From the NCBI GenBank assembly GCA_030180135.1, contig CM058231.1, positions 33,173,034 through 33,237,033 on the forward strand: 64,000 bases of DNA. The letters run 5' to 3'. The position numbers and the translations under genes are program-made. The stretch is from Orychophragmus violaceus. Its lineage: Eukaryota > Streptophyta > Magnoliopsida > Brassicales > Brassicaceae. The notes under the pieces were generated by a model. It did not search any database. It was not told where the DNA came from and saw only the letters and a list, made by a program, of their open reading frames with translations. This document shows, one piece after another, positions 22,140 to 34,226 of the stretch (position 1 is the first letter of the stretch; every line of letters begins with the position of its first letter).

Positions 22140-22515
22140 ATTTGCGATCGGCCAAAGATGGATCGACCGGCTTGGCCGGTTGGTTTTACGGCCGAGAGGT
22201 ATGGCCGGTTGGGTCGGGATCGGCTCATGGGCGACTGGATCGGACACGACGCACGGACGGATCACGGATCGCGTCGCGTGGTCGATCCGATCAGCCGAGG
22301 ATCGCACGATCGATAACGATCGGATCGTCGCGCCTCGTCCCGTCTGCGATCGTACCGTCTCACGTCCCGAGCTCGTCCGATCATCGTCCCGTCCAGCTGC
22401 ATCCCGATCGCGTGAGGCTCGGCCGTCCGTGGATCGTGGATTGAACGCGGCTGGTCGGCTGTGGTCGTATGGATTAGGTCACGGCCATGGATGGTTCGTG
22501 ACCGGTTCGTTTTGA
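22140..22515. other. CpG-rich variable block in element D leader
   Basis: Dense in CGATCGG, GGATCG and CCCGTC words. Flanking leader sequence is almost identical between D and E, but this block shares only its first 70 bp or so and scattered words with E 60060-60400. Open frames here are compositional. Confidence 0.75.
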
Positions 22516-22959
22516 CGGTTCGGTTCAAAACTTAATTAAAATCATCATTCTGGTTTAATAAACAGATTTTAATAATTTTATTAAATCTGGTTAAACCGGG
22601 ATAAGAAATCCAATCTCGAAAGAAATATTGGATTTAGTGCCTAAACCAGGAATTTCTAATTTGATTTGGTTGGACCAAATAAATTGAGAAATTCCGGTTT
22701 AGTAAATAACCGGTTGACAATTGTGGTCATCGTAGTAATTGAAACTTGGTTAGACCAGTTTTAATGAACCAGACCGGTTATGTCAATTAATTGGACAATT
22801 GGGTCATGTCTTGGACATGGACCAATTCTTGGGCCTCGGGCCAAGAAGTTAAAACAATTAGGCCAGTTAATTGAGTCTTTCTTCAGATTAATTTAAAATC
22901 TATTTTATAAAATTATAAAGTCGTTTTTAAATTAAAGTTTCCGAAATTTTGAAATTAGA

Positions 22960-23125
22960 AAGTTTCTTAAAATAGAAGTTTCTGAATTTGCGGGTTTTGG
23001 ATTTTAAAGAAATTTCTAAAGTTAGAAAGTTTCCGTTTTTAGAAAGTTTCCAATTTTAGAAAGTTTCCAAAAAAAAAAAAAATAGTAGGTTTCCATAAAT
23101 AGAAAGTTTCCCGAAATAGTAATCT
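22960..23125. repeat. AGAAAGTTTCC tandem repeats in element D leader
   Basis: Degenerate 12-15 bp units TTAGAAAGTTTCC. D has a run of 14 A absent from E (60880-61030), so this array changes by slippage. Confidence 0.75.
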
Positions 23126-23657
23126 TCTATTTTGGGAATGATTTTAATAAACCTACGAACCTCAAATAATATCAAGCGTTGGATGTCTTGTCCAGGCTAT
23201 GTCAGCTGTCAAAGCCCATTCAATTGCATTCATGGCCTTACAGTGTGAGGATGTCTGCTTTTGCGTGGGTAAGACGGTTTGTGATTCATAAATGTCATTG
23301 GGAGTCCCAGACATTAATGATTACATGACTATATAGTCCGGTTTTCTTGACTAGGCCATCGGGAGTCCCGGGCCTTGAGACATCAGAGTGGATTGGGCCT
23401 CGGGCCCAGATTCACAACCAAGAGTTATATCACGGATATAATTAGCCGATATAGGGCTTACCGATATAAGCTAAGGTTGGGTGACGGCCAGTGGCCCACT
23501 TTAATTTTAGTCATATGTGGATCTTGGAATCATTATATTCTATTGAGGGTAACTTAGGTTATTGAATATAATGCGTGATTAATCATATTATACTTTAATA
23601 CGAGATTAATCATTTTGAACATATAACTAATAACCTTTTTATTTATATATTTCAGAT

Positions 23658-26600
23658 ATGACTACTACAAGCACACAAAACACATTCTCGATCCGGTCTG
23701 TTCTCGAGAAGGAGAAGCTGACTGGAACGAACTTCCTGACATGGTCAAGGAACTTGAGGCTGGTCCTCAAGCAGGAGAAGAAGGATTATGTCCTTCGAGA
23801 TCCCCTCCCCGAGAGGCCTCTTGCCAATGCTGCCAGGACTCTGCACAATGCTTGGGAAAAGCATTCGTCAGATGAAAATGATGTTTATTGCCTGATGTTG
23901 GTGACAATGACTCCTGAGCTGCAAAAACAGTTCGAAAGTGTATTGTCTCCCATCGAGATAATGGCAAGCCTGAAATCGCTTTTTCAGGAGCAGGCTAGGA
24001 CTGAGAGGTTCCAGACAGTTAAGAACCTCTTGGACTGTAAGTTGGCTGCGAATGCGGCAGTGAGTCCTCATGTCTTGAAGATGATGGGTTATCTCGATCA
24101 TCTTCAGAAACTCGACTGCCCAATCAGCCAGGAACTTGCCTGCGACATCATTCTGCAGTCTTTACCTGCAAGCTATGATCAGTTCATCCTGAACTTTAAC
24201 ATGCATGGCTTGAGTAAGACACTACCTGAGCTTCACGGAATGCTCAAGACTGCAGAGCCCAATTTGAGGAAAACCGCCAAGGACCCCAATGTGCTTATGG
24301 TGCAGAAGGGCAAGGGGTTTAAGAAATCCTCTGCTAAGGATAAGGGAAAGGCCAAGGATGTCCAAGTCACGGACAAGGACACGCCAAAGCCCAAGCCCAA
24401 GTCCAAGGCTGGGCCTACTGACATGTGCAGGTTCTGCAAAGAACTGGGGCATTGGAGAAGAGATTGTAAGAAATTCCAGGAAGGTCTAAAGGAATTGAAG
24501 AAGAAGACTTTCGAGACTTCTTCATCAGGTATTTTTGTTATAGAAGTTAATACAACTACTTCTGATAATACCTCATGGGTCATGGATACTGGTTGTGGGG
24601 CTCATATTTGTACTAATATGCAGGCACTCAGCAACAGTAGAAGGCTGAAGCAAGGACAAGTGGAGCTACGAGTTGGGAATGGAGCGAAAGTTTCAGCACT
24701 AGCTGTAGGCACATACTTGTTGTCTTTACCTTCGGGATTGATTTTAGAACTGAATAATTGTTATTTTGTACCTGCTATAAGCAGAAATATTATTTCAATT
24801 TCTTTGTTGGATTTGGAAGGTTATGATTTTTCAGTTAAGAATAAATTATGTTCCTTCAATCGCAACAATTTGTTCTATGGTTCTGCCCCTCTTACGAATG
24901 GGCTTTACATACTCGATCAATCCGCGCCAATTTATAACATTAATACAAAACGGTTTAAACCTAATGAGGAAAACCGAACTTTTCTATGGCATTGTCGTTT
25001 AGGGCACATCAGCGAGAAACGCATCAAGAGGCTCCATTCGAATGGACTTCTTGGCTCATTTGACTTTGAGTCATGTGAGAAATGCGAATCATGCATGATG
25101 GGCAAAATGACACGGGCCCCCTTTAATAAACCTAACGAGAGGGCCAGTGACTTATTGGGCCTGATACACACTGATGTGTGTGGCCCAATGTCCACAAATG
25201 CAAGAGGAAACTATCAGTACTTCATAACCTTTACTGATGATTTCAGTAGGTATGGATATGTTTATTTGATGAAACATAAGTCTGAATCTTTTGAAAAGTT
25301 CAGAGAATTCCAAAATGAAGTACAGAACCAACTTGGCAAAAGCATTAAGGCTTTTCGGTCCGACCGAGGAGGAGAATACTTAAGCCAGGAATTCAGTGAT
25401 CATCTGAGAGAGTATGGGATCGTATCCCAACTCACTCCTCCTGGAACACCTCAATGGAATGGTGTGTCTGAGAGGAGAAATCGGACCTTATTGGATATGG
25501 TTCGATCTATGATGAGTCACACAGACCTTCCAATATCCCTTTGGGGATATGCTCTGCTAACAGCAGTGTTCACTCTAAATAGAGCGCCATCAAAAGCAGT
25601 AGCGAAGACACCATATGAATTATGGACTGGAGAAGCTCCAGTGCTGTCTTATCTAAGAATTTGGGGTTGTGAAGCCTATGTTAAGAGATTAATCTCAGAT
25701 AAGCTTACACCAAAATCTGATAAATGCTACTTCATTGGTTATCCACGGGAAACCAAGGCTTATTACTTCTATCTACGTTCCGAGAACAAGATCTTTGTTG
25801 CCCGGGATTGTAACTTTCTTGAGAGAGAGTTTCTCTCTAAGAAAGACAGTGGGAGTAAGGTACTGCTTGAAGAAATTCAAGATGAACAGGATACTGCTCA
25901 ACCTAATGAGGAAGAGCAGCAGGAGGATCTACAAGAAATTGTAGAGCCTGAACCTGTAGTACCTGAAGTTCAAAGATCCGGGAGGATCTGTCACGAACCC
26001 GAGAGATATCAGGGATTCCTCGTGACTGACTGTCATGATCTTTTGATCATTGATGGTGATGAACCATCGAACTTCAATCAAGCCATGATGGGCCCAGATT
26101 CCTCTAAGTGGCGCAAGGCCACTGATTCCGAAATGGACTCCATGTCGGTCAACCAAGTGTTTTCGTTGGTTGACTTACCCGTTGGTGTAAAAGCCATCGA
26201 GTGCAAATGGATCTTCAAGAAGAAGATTGACGTGGATGGAAATGTCCAGATTTACAAAGCCAGGTTGGTGGCAAAAGGTTTCAGACAAGTTCACGGTGTG
26301 GACTACGATGAAACCTATTCACCAGTGGCTATGATGAAATCTATTCGGATTCTACTAGCAACTGCAGCTTTTCATGATTATGAAATTTGGCAGATGGACG
26401 TGAAAACCGCCTTCCTGAATGGTATTCTGGAAGAGGATGTGTATATGACGCAACCTGACGGTTACATAGATCCAAAGAATGCTGGGAAAGTGTGCAAGCT
26501 TCATAAATCCATTTATGGATTGAAGCAAGCATTGAGGAGCTAGAATCTTCGTTTTGATGAAGCGATCAAGCAATTTGACTTCATCAGAAACGAAGAAGAA

Positions 26601-27635
26601 CAATGCGGGTATAAGAAATCTAGTGGGAGCAAGATTGTATTTCTTATTCTGTATGTCGATGACATACTGCTTCTCGGAAACGACGTTCCAATGCTGAAGT
26701 CTGTAAAGGACTGGCTTGGAAGTTGTTTTTCCATGAAAGACATGGGTGAAGCCGCATACGTTCTTGGAATTAGGATCTATCGGGATAGACCTAAGAGGCT
26801 GATAGGTTTGTGTCAAGACTCATACATTGACAAAGTCCTACAAAGATTCAGCATGAAAGATTCCAAGAAGGGCTTCACGCCAATGGTACATGGCACAACG
26901 CTAAGCAAGAAGCAGAGCCCTACGTCGGCTGCTGAGCTTGAGCGCATGAAGAATATTCCTTATGCATCTGCAATAGGATCTGTCATGTATGCCATGATCT
27001 GTACTCGTCCTGATGTTGCTTACGCATTGAGCATGACGAGTAGATACCAGTCAAATCCAGGTGAAAACCATTGGATTGCCGTAAAGAACATCTTGAAGTA
27101 TCTAAGACATACTAAGGATAAGTTCTTAGTGTACGGTGGAAGTGATGTGCTTAAAGTCAGTGGATTCACGGACGCAAGTTTCCAGACAGACACAGATGAT
27201 TTCCGGTCACAGTCCGGTTATGTCTTTTGTCTGAATGGCGGTGCAGTAAGTTGGAGAAGCTCCAAGCAGGACACCGTTGCTGATTCCACTACAGAAGCTG
27301 AATATATCGCCGCCTCGGAAGCAGCGAAGGAAGCTGTTTGGATACGAAAGTTCATTATGGAACTAGGTGTGATACCAGATGCGGCTGAGCCTCTGGCACT
27401 GTTTTGTGACAACAATGGTGCTATAGCTCAGGCAAAGGAACCAAGATCACACCAGAAATCCAAGCATGTTCAAAGAAGATATCACTTGATACGTGACATC
27501 ATTAATAGAAAGGAAGTCAAGATCAGCCGAGTTCCGACAGATGATAATGTCGCTGATCCGTTGACAAAGCCACTCCCAAGGCCTAAGCTCGAGTTCTTGA
27601 CTGAAGCTGTAGGCATTAGAAACATTGAAATGTAA
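23658..27635 (+). pseudogene. Element D Gag-Pol polyprotein with one nonsense codon
   Basis: The copia polyprotein supplies particle, protease, integrase, reverse transcriptase and RNase H. Domains: Gag about 1-290 with zinc knuckle C257-C270 (CRFCKELGHWRRDC); protease DTGCGAH from Asp310; integrase zinc finger from His445 (HCRLGH), core with HTDVCGP, RSDRGGEY and WNGVSERRNR; reverse transcriptase with YVDD at 999; RNase H with TDASFQTDTDD and EAEYIAASEAAKEA. The frame is 1326 codons including the stop, one frame throughout. The only break is TAG at 26541-26543 (codon 962), where the family usually has Trp (RSWN). A single G to A change in a CTGG site explains it. Start: ATG right after the predicted splice acceptor, as in A, C and E. 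Confidence 0.93.
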
Positions 27636-27881
27636 TCTAAATTTGAGTGGGAGTTTTTGTGAGCTTTATTTAGTTATTTGATATGTTCTTGTAAAACATT
27701 ATTTATGTTTTAATGAAATTATTATTTCAAGATTATTTTAACTGTGATGAAATAATCGTTCCAAAATGATATGAACCATTTTATAGGTCATCGAAGTAAA
27801 TGATTTGATCTTGAGTCATCGAAGTCATTTAGCTTGATCATGAGATCCTATATTTGATAAATGTTTTATATCATCATGTCC

Positions 27882-27930
27882 CTAGTCGAAGGTTGTTGAA
27901 ACTGGAACACCAACAACCGTGTGAGACTGG
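27882..27930 (+). ncRNA. Conserved 3' hairpin 1 of element D
   Basis: Outer CTAGTC/GACTGG (one G-U pair) and inner GGTTGTTG (27891-27898) / CAACAACC (27911-27918). Paired base changes relative to A and C keep the stems. Confidence 0.6.
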
Positions 27931-28036
27931 ATTGGTACGTGACTTATGACAAAGTCTCAGTGTGTCATAGATGCACGGCATCAAAGTCAGTACATAGGTG
28001 TATGTTGGGAACATACGACCGGACAAGACCCGCTTA

Positions 28037-28082
28037 TAAGAACTCTTCAGGATATTTATATCTGTGTCATAAGAGATTCTTA
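28037..28082 (+). ncRNA. Conserved 3' hairpin 2 of element D
   Basis: TAAGAACTCTT (28037-28047) pairs with AAGAGATTCTTA (28071-28082) with one bulge, followed by the shared block ACGACTATAGAGTATAGTCC, also present in A and C. Confidence 0.55.
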
Positions 28083-28477
28083 CTACGACTATAGAGTATA
28101 GTCCTTAGACCTGAGTTCACATGCATGTGACTGCACATGGACTGATGTACTTTGATCATTGTCTAACGCTATCGTTCTGTGATAGCTATAAGGACCTTGT
28201 TTGGGTACATCATGAAATGAGTAGCTTACAGTGATGGAACAAGATGGGATTTGTCCCTCCAATATAAATGGAGTGAATATCTCTAGGCCAATCGGAGATT
28301 TGAATACTGGAAAACGCATGGCCATGCTCAAACGGACTTTCCCGAGTCGTTTGGATTGTCAGTATCAAATCAGAGTCCGATGAACAAGATTAGGCTTTAT
28401 AAGGATGACACCAATCTTGCCTTATGACTAATCGAGATATTGAGACAAAAGGATTATGAATACAGAGATTCCAGTAC

Positions 28478-28488
28478 AAGTGGGAGAT
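28478..28488 (+). other. Element D polypurine tract
   Basis: AAGTGGGAGAT directly before the 3' LTR. Confidence 0.85.
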
Positions 28489-29118
28489 TGTTGGAATTGT
28501 GTCCAGTAATCTCGGTATTGTCTCTAGAAAGTAAGAGTATGTCGAGATCAGACATAAGTCATATAATACTGGGGATCATGATGGCTTGCTAGAGTCCGCT
28601 CATGATCTATAAGTCTTGGACTTATTGCCTTTATTATATGATCCCATATGGGTCACACGCCTAAGCTAACAGGAAAATGTGTTGGAACGGCTTAGCAGAA
28701 GTACGACAAAAGTGCTAGGCATTTGTCGTACTAAGAGAGAGATTAATGGGTCTGATTAAATGGGATTTAATCAGATTGGGCCCAAAAGCCCAAAAGGGAA
28801 AGAGAAGGCTTTTAATGACTAAAAGCCAAGTCTCTTCTCCCCCAACCCTAATACCCCAGCCGCGATTTTCCTCTCTCTCTGGCGCCTCTCTCCTCGTGGT
28901 CTAGCAGCCAGTTTCCTGTGATTGCGTGTGTGAGCCTTTGGAGGATTCATCCCTTGGTGTATCTCCCTGATCATTGACCTGTTCTATTCCTTCCGCTGCA
29001 ACAAACAGGTAAAAGGTGAGATCATGTTATGTTTCTAAATAAGAACACCTAGATCTGATGCATGTTTAGGTTGATATCAATTTGAGAATTGAATCAGGAT
29101 CAACTGAACTATCCAACA
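28489..29118 (+). repeat. Element D 3' LTR
   Basis: 630 bp, no difference from the 5' LTR seen by eye. Followed by the GATCG target copy. Confidence 0.97.
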
Positions 29119-30078
29119 GATCGATGCAGTCATGAGCATCGATCGACGCACATCCACGACATGTAAGTGTTTTGCATTTTCACTCTATTCATTCTGATTA
29201 TTTGTTCTCCTAAGCCCAAGCTTCTACAACACTGCAGACAGTTTTGTTTAAGTGTGGGGGAGGTAGTTACTGACACACCTTTTTCTGTTTTCTTAGAGTC
29301 AGTTGAGTTATTTTATGGAGTCGAAACAGTTAGTAAGAAACTAGGACTTTTCGAGGAGATCACTACACTTGCAGGAACCTAAATGACCATTGGATGAGTT
29401 TTCAGTTGATCTATGACTATTAGAAAACCCAACGCAGACCAGCCTATTGAGGACACCCATATCACTTCACATATTCAGAGAATCCATTACTGACTTCGCT
29501 CTTAACTTGACTTAATTTTTCTCACCTAGGGGCTTGGTATACTTTGGATTGGATTCCTTTGTTAGTTCTAAAACAGCTTGTAAATCTGTCTAAGTATAGT
29601 TCCATTCCCCTTTCCTTATAGTAAAAAAAAGAGTACTAAACTGTGAATAAGCTAGTAGCTTCGAAGTGATCACATGAGTGGTAGAAACCCCTATTCCCTC
29701 TTGTGCATTCATGGAATGTTTCCAAAGTAGTACCCCGAATAAAAAGGGAAGGGAACTGATAAAAAAAATTATACCCAAAGGGAAAAAAATCAGATGCTAA
29801 GGAAGGAAAAGGAGAAGAAAGGAACCAGAAAATGATAGTATGATGGTCAGATGAAACATAGTAAGAGTCCATGTGTTATTTGATCGATACTCCCTAGGTA
29901 AGACCGCAATTATTAGATTAAAGAAGTCAGTATGATGAATTTGAATGCTCTGAATTTGATTGTGGAGTTTACTTAGGACACTTGCTAAGTGTGGGTGAAG
30001 TACATTGTGGTCTTGATGTCTGCAGGTTCATTTTTGTTTGCTTGCTTGAGGGCAAGCAAAGGCTAAGTGTGGGGGAGT

Positions 30079-31201
30079 TGATATATCATTGTTTTTATGG
30101 TATTCGACCATGATATATGTCTTTGTTATCAAGTCTTTATTGTGTGTTTGGAGTCCTTTCGGGTTTTTTACAGGTTTAGGTACGTTTGGAGCACATTTGG
30201 ACATTATGGCGCATTCTGGAGCTATTTGGAGAGTTCATGCGAGAAAGAAGAAATCATAGGCGACATCAGAGGTTTGTGTCGATCGACACACCTTCTGTGT
30301 CGGTCGACGCAGATCGGGTTTAATAGTTTCTCACTGATTAATGAAGACTTTGGAGAATTTCAAGCTTGGCCCAAAAGTTTCACATAATTACAAAAAGCCC
30401 AAAACGTGTTTAGACTAATATATTAGGGTTTTTAAGCCATTTTTTAGGCTACGCTTTATTTTGACACTCAAAGAGATTTAGAGAGATTTGAAGGGCTGAT
30501 CCGATACTCGACAGAGAGAAGATTTTGAACCCATGTTTCTTTATTTCTTTTATGATATTGAGTTTTCTATTCATCATGTCTATTGTTATGATTGCATGTC
30601 TGAGTAGTTTACTAGTTAGATTTAGGGATTCTCATTAGGATTTCATTGAATATTAGGTTAATTAATTAATAGGGATTCATAACTTCTAGTTCTTCATCTA
30701 GGGTTGATCTTAATGCTTAATGTGAATTAGCTACCCAGATTATTGATGTTAGGTTGATTTTCACAACGACAGTTGGTTAATTAGTTAGAAAGAACCTACA
30801 TGAGCAATTTTTCTATTCGCAAAGAAATTTGGTTTGTGGAAATTGTGAACGAAGGAACCTGGGAATTCATGTTTAGAACTGTAGAACTCGCGACAAAAGT
30901 TGGTTTGCTAGGTTGCTGGACATAGTTAAGATTCGTAACAAAAGTTGGTTTATCATACTTCTGTGATTCTAGTTCTAGAACCGTTCTTAATTTGATCCTG
31001 ATTGATTGATTAGTTTGTATTCTTGATTTTATGAGAACTCCTTTGACCTGACGCTTCACTTGTCTGCTTACAAACCGTTTGATTTACTTTCGTGCTTTGT
31101 TTACTGCTGATTCTCTGCTCTGCTTAGCTTAACTCGACACTTTACAATCTATCGCAAGAATCTAGAGTCTCTGTGGATTCAACATACTACAATCACTTAT
31201 G
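30079..31201 (+). repeat. Athila-type 3' LTR, left part
   Basis: Starts TGATATATCA after the polypurine tract. It contains one TGTCGATCGACA/TGTCGGTCGACG pair at about 30275-30310, the same dyad found in copia A and C. The remainder is at 38287-38330. Confidence 0.65.
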
Positions 31202-31927
31202 TGTTGGGATTATGTCCTGAAATCATATTGTACTTACTCTAAAGGTAGTTGTATTGTCGAGATCGGACAATTCATGTGATACTAGGTAGTCATATTGTTT
31301 TGCTAGAAACCACTTATGACAAATGAGTTCTAACTCATTTCTAGTATCGTGTGAACCTACAGGGTCACACACCTAAGCAAGCTGGATACACTTTGTGTGG
31401 GATTGATCATTGGCATATGATCCGATCAATGTGTATTGGATACACATTGAATTGAGTTTTGAAGAGGTGTGTCGATCGATGCAATCAATGTGTCGATCGA
31501 CGCAGGCTTTTCGATTAGGTGTGTCGATCGATGCAGTATGTGCATCGATCGATGCACATCGGGCCTCGAGACTGAAGTTTCGAATTAATGACTTAAACGA
31601 GCCGGGTTTGATCCGCAGGTGGTTTAGGTCATCCCAGGTCGATATATAATGTCTTATATGATCGACCTGAGCCCAAGCCGTAAGTGTCGCTTCTCAGAGA
31701 GAAAGCAGAGACACGGAAACTCATAAGACCCACAGGAGATCCGATTCCCGGCACTAGCATCCCGACGGATTCCAGCTTGTGTGCGTGTGGACTACGATAG
31801 AGGCGCAGCGATTGAGGCGCTCTAGATCTCGTTTACCTGCTCCAATTTCCGCTGCCAATCTCCAGGTAAACACGAGGTCAGTTCTTAGATTCAATCACCT
31901 AGACCCTGGATCCTAGGGATTCCAACA
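31202..31927 (+). repeat. Element C 5' LTR
   Basis: TGTTGGGATT...TTCCAACA with four TCGATCGA dyads (31468-31560), a TATA-like GATATATAAT at 31641-31650 and a donor CAG/GTAAAC at 31865/31866. Confidence 0.95.
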
Positions 31928-31928
31928 G

Positions 31929-31940
31929 TGGTATCAGAGC
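31929..31940 (+). other. Element C primer binding site (tRNA-Met type)
   Basis: TGGTATCAGAGC two bases after the LTR. Confidence 0.9.
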
Positions 31941-32079
31941 CTTAGGGTTTAATAGATTGAATCTGTAGCCTGGAATTCGATTAGAATGGTTTTGATTGAA
32001 TTGATGCTAGCTAGGTTTCGTTTTGATAATAAGAATCTCGGATTTGTTAATATCGAAAACGAAGAACTGTGTTTTCGCA

Positions 32080-32965
32080 CAGCATCGATCGATGCAGCGC
32101 GAAAACGACAAAACTGATTTAGGGTTTTCGCACAGCATCGATCGGTGCACTGGGTGCATCGATCGATGCAGCGCGAAAATGCAAAAGCAATTGTGTTTTC
32201 GCATAGCGTCGATCGACACAAGTTTGTGTCGATCGATGCACCGCGAATTCGCCTAATTAAAGAATGGGTTTCGATTTAGAAATCGCACTGTGTCGATCGA
32301 CACACTGGGTGCATCGATCGACACATGCTGTGCGAAAGGATAGGTCGGTTCAATTGGATTGAACCGGTTATCTCGCATGGTTATGTCGGTTTAATTCGAT
32401 TAAAGTTCCCTAATACCCTACTGTATCGATCGACACAGGTTTAATGTCGGTCGACACAGGCCTTGCGATTGGTTAATCGGTTCAATTGGATTGAACTGGT
32501 TATCATGTTTGGTTAAGGTAGATCAAACCGGTTTAAATTGGATAAATTGATTCAATTGGATTGAATTGGTTATCTCAGTTGGCATAAACCGATTTGATTG
32601 GTTAAGATCAGTTTGATTGGATAATACGGTTTAATTGAATTGGACCGGTTATCGCAATTAGTTGAAACTGATTAAAACGGTTTAAATTGGATGAATTGGT
32701 TCAATTGGATTGAACTGATTATCCCAATTAGTATAAACCGATTCGTTAAGATCAGTTTGATCAGATAAGTCGGTTCAATTGGATTGGACCGGTTATCAAA
32801 ACTATCTTCGGTTTGGGCCTATGTCGACCGTCACACATAGGTTGTGTCGATCACATAACTGGTTTAATGAACCGGGTTAATTGGATTAACCGGTTATTGA
32901 AGTCTGGTTTTTGTTTGGTGGTGTCGATCGACAGACATGGTCTGCGTCGATCGATACAGTACTCG
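32080..32965. repeat. Leader repeats of element C
   Basis: About a dozen TCGATCGA dyads, many in the GCATCGATCGATGC form not seen in A, plus GGTTCAATTGGATT/ACCGGTTATC units between 32330 and 32910. Confidence 0.85.
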
Positions 32966-33680
32966 AAATTCTGGTTGTTGAACCTTGAATTTGCAAAAAC
33001 CAAACTAGACCTAAACGTTGATCAAAGCTTAGCTTCAATATGGTCAACTGTCAAGACTCATTTAGTTGTGTGATGGTCTAGCTAAGAGCTTGGTGTCCAC
33101 AATTGCATGAGTAAGACAGGTAGTTGTGTTGATAGATTTGCAGTGCTGAAACATCAACAATTACATGACCTGACAGATTGATTGGCTAACCTTTCAGGGT
33201 TTAGTTTCCTCAACCAAATATTAAGTAACCTCGATGTCTTGCTCAATCTCGTCTACTGTCATGACTCGGTTCATTGTTGGATATTCTTGGAGTCCTTGGT
33301 ATCCACAGTGGCATGAGCAAGGCAGGTGGTCATTAACAGACTTGCAGTGCAACTGTCAACTGTCACAAGACTGAAAAGATTGGTTTTACTTGACTGGACT
33401 ATCGGAAGTTCTGGGCCCAGAGACATCAGAGTGGATTAGACATATTTTGTCTCATCCACAACCAAGAGTTGCACTGAGTGCAATTAGCAATGATTTGCTT
33501 ACCTAGATAACTAAAGTTTGGGTGATGGCGAGTCGCCCACTCAGATTTTGATGAAGTATGGATCTTGGATCATTGTATTCATAGAGGAAACATTGTTTGA
33601 ATATAATGCGATTTTTCTTATTGAATAAGATTTCTCATCATATACATAACTAAATCTTTGTTTTTCTTGGATTTCAGCTT

Positions 33681-34226
33681 ATGTCTATGACTACTTTCTC
33701 GTTGCGATCCGTCCATGAGAAGGACAAGTTAAATGGATCCAACTTTCTGGATTGGTATCGGAATCTGAGATTCATTCTCAAGCAGGAGAGCAAGGACTAT
33801 GTCCTTGAGAAAGCTCTTCCAGAAAGGCTTGGGACCAATCGCTCGCATGCAGCATATAATGCTTGGAATAAGCATTATATTGATGTGGTAGATGTGCGTG
33901 GTCTGATGTTGGCTACCATGAGCTCGGACTTGAAAAGTCAATACGAGAACATGGAGTCGCCAATAGAGATGATCACCAGCCTGAAACTGAAGTTTCAGGA
34001 TCTGGCACGAGTTGAGAGATTCCAGATGGTGAAGTCTCTCACTGAGTGCAAGCTACCAAAGGATGCTCCAGTAAGTCCTCATGTCATTAAACTGATGGGT
34101 TACATTGATAACCTAGGGAAACTGGAATGTCCTGTCAGCTTAGAGTTGGCCACTGACATCATTCTGCAGTCACTGCCATCAAGCTATGATAAGTTCATTA
34201 AATTCCTGGAAGAGAGATTGCATTAA
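33681..34226 (+). pseudogene. Element C truncated Gag
   Basis: The first 176 or so residues match element A Gag. After SSYDKFIK the sequence jumps, with a few filler bases near 34200, to the segment that in A lies about 230 bp further on. The zinc knuckle is therefore lost and the frame ends as FLEERLH. The product would lack RNA-binding function, so movement of this copy must have used Gag from elsewhere or preceded the deletion. Confidence 0.85.

Larger units (their letters stand above)
21858..23655 (+). other. Predicted leader intron of element D
   Basis: CAG/GTAAAAG in the LTR to TATATTTCAG/ATATGACT at gag. Exon 1 from about 21667 to 21857 has no ATG, and the gag ATG is the third base of exon 2. 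The intron contains the primer site, the CpG-rich block and the AGAAAGTTTCC repeats. Confidence 0.6.
21338..29118 (+). mobile_element. Copia element D, near-intact, very young
   Basis: LTRs of 630 bp (21338-21967 and 28489-29118) look identical by eye. TSD GATCG (21333-21337 and 29119-29123) is perfect. The insertion lies inside a TCGATCGA dyad of the flanking element. It encodes one copia polyprotein (Gag-PR-INT-RT-RH) interrupted by a single TAG. Sister copy E starts at 59250. Confidence 0.97.
31866..33677 (+). other. Predicted leader intron of element C
   Basis: Same boundary design as A: CAG/GTAAAC to GGATTTCAG/CTTATG, with the gag ATG at 33681 as the fourth base of exon 2. Confidence 0.55.

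Noticed and set aside
22088..22528. Open frames on both strands in the element D leader (and in E at 60016-60439)
   Set aside because: They are not conserved between D and E at the protein level; the block is CpG-rich and variable.
29590..29872. Minus-strand ORFs of 62 and 78 codons in the Athila-type 3' region
   Set aside because: No motifs, overlapping frames, and position within a known non-coding part of such elements.
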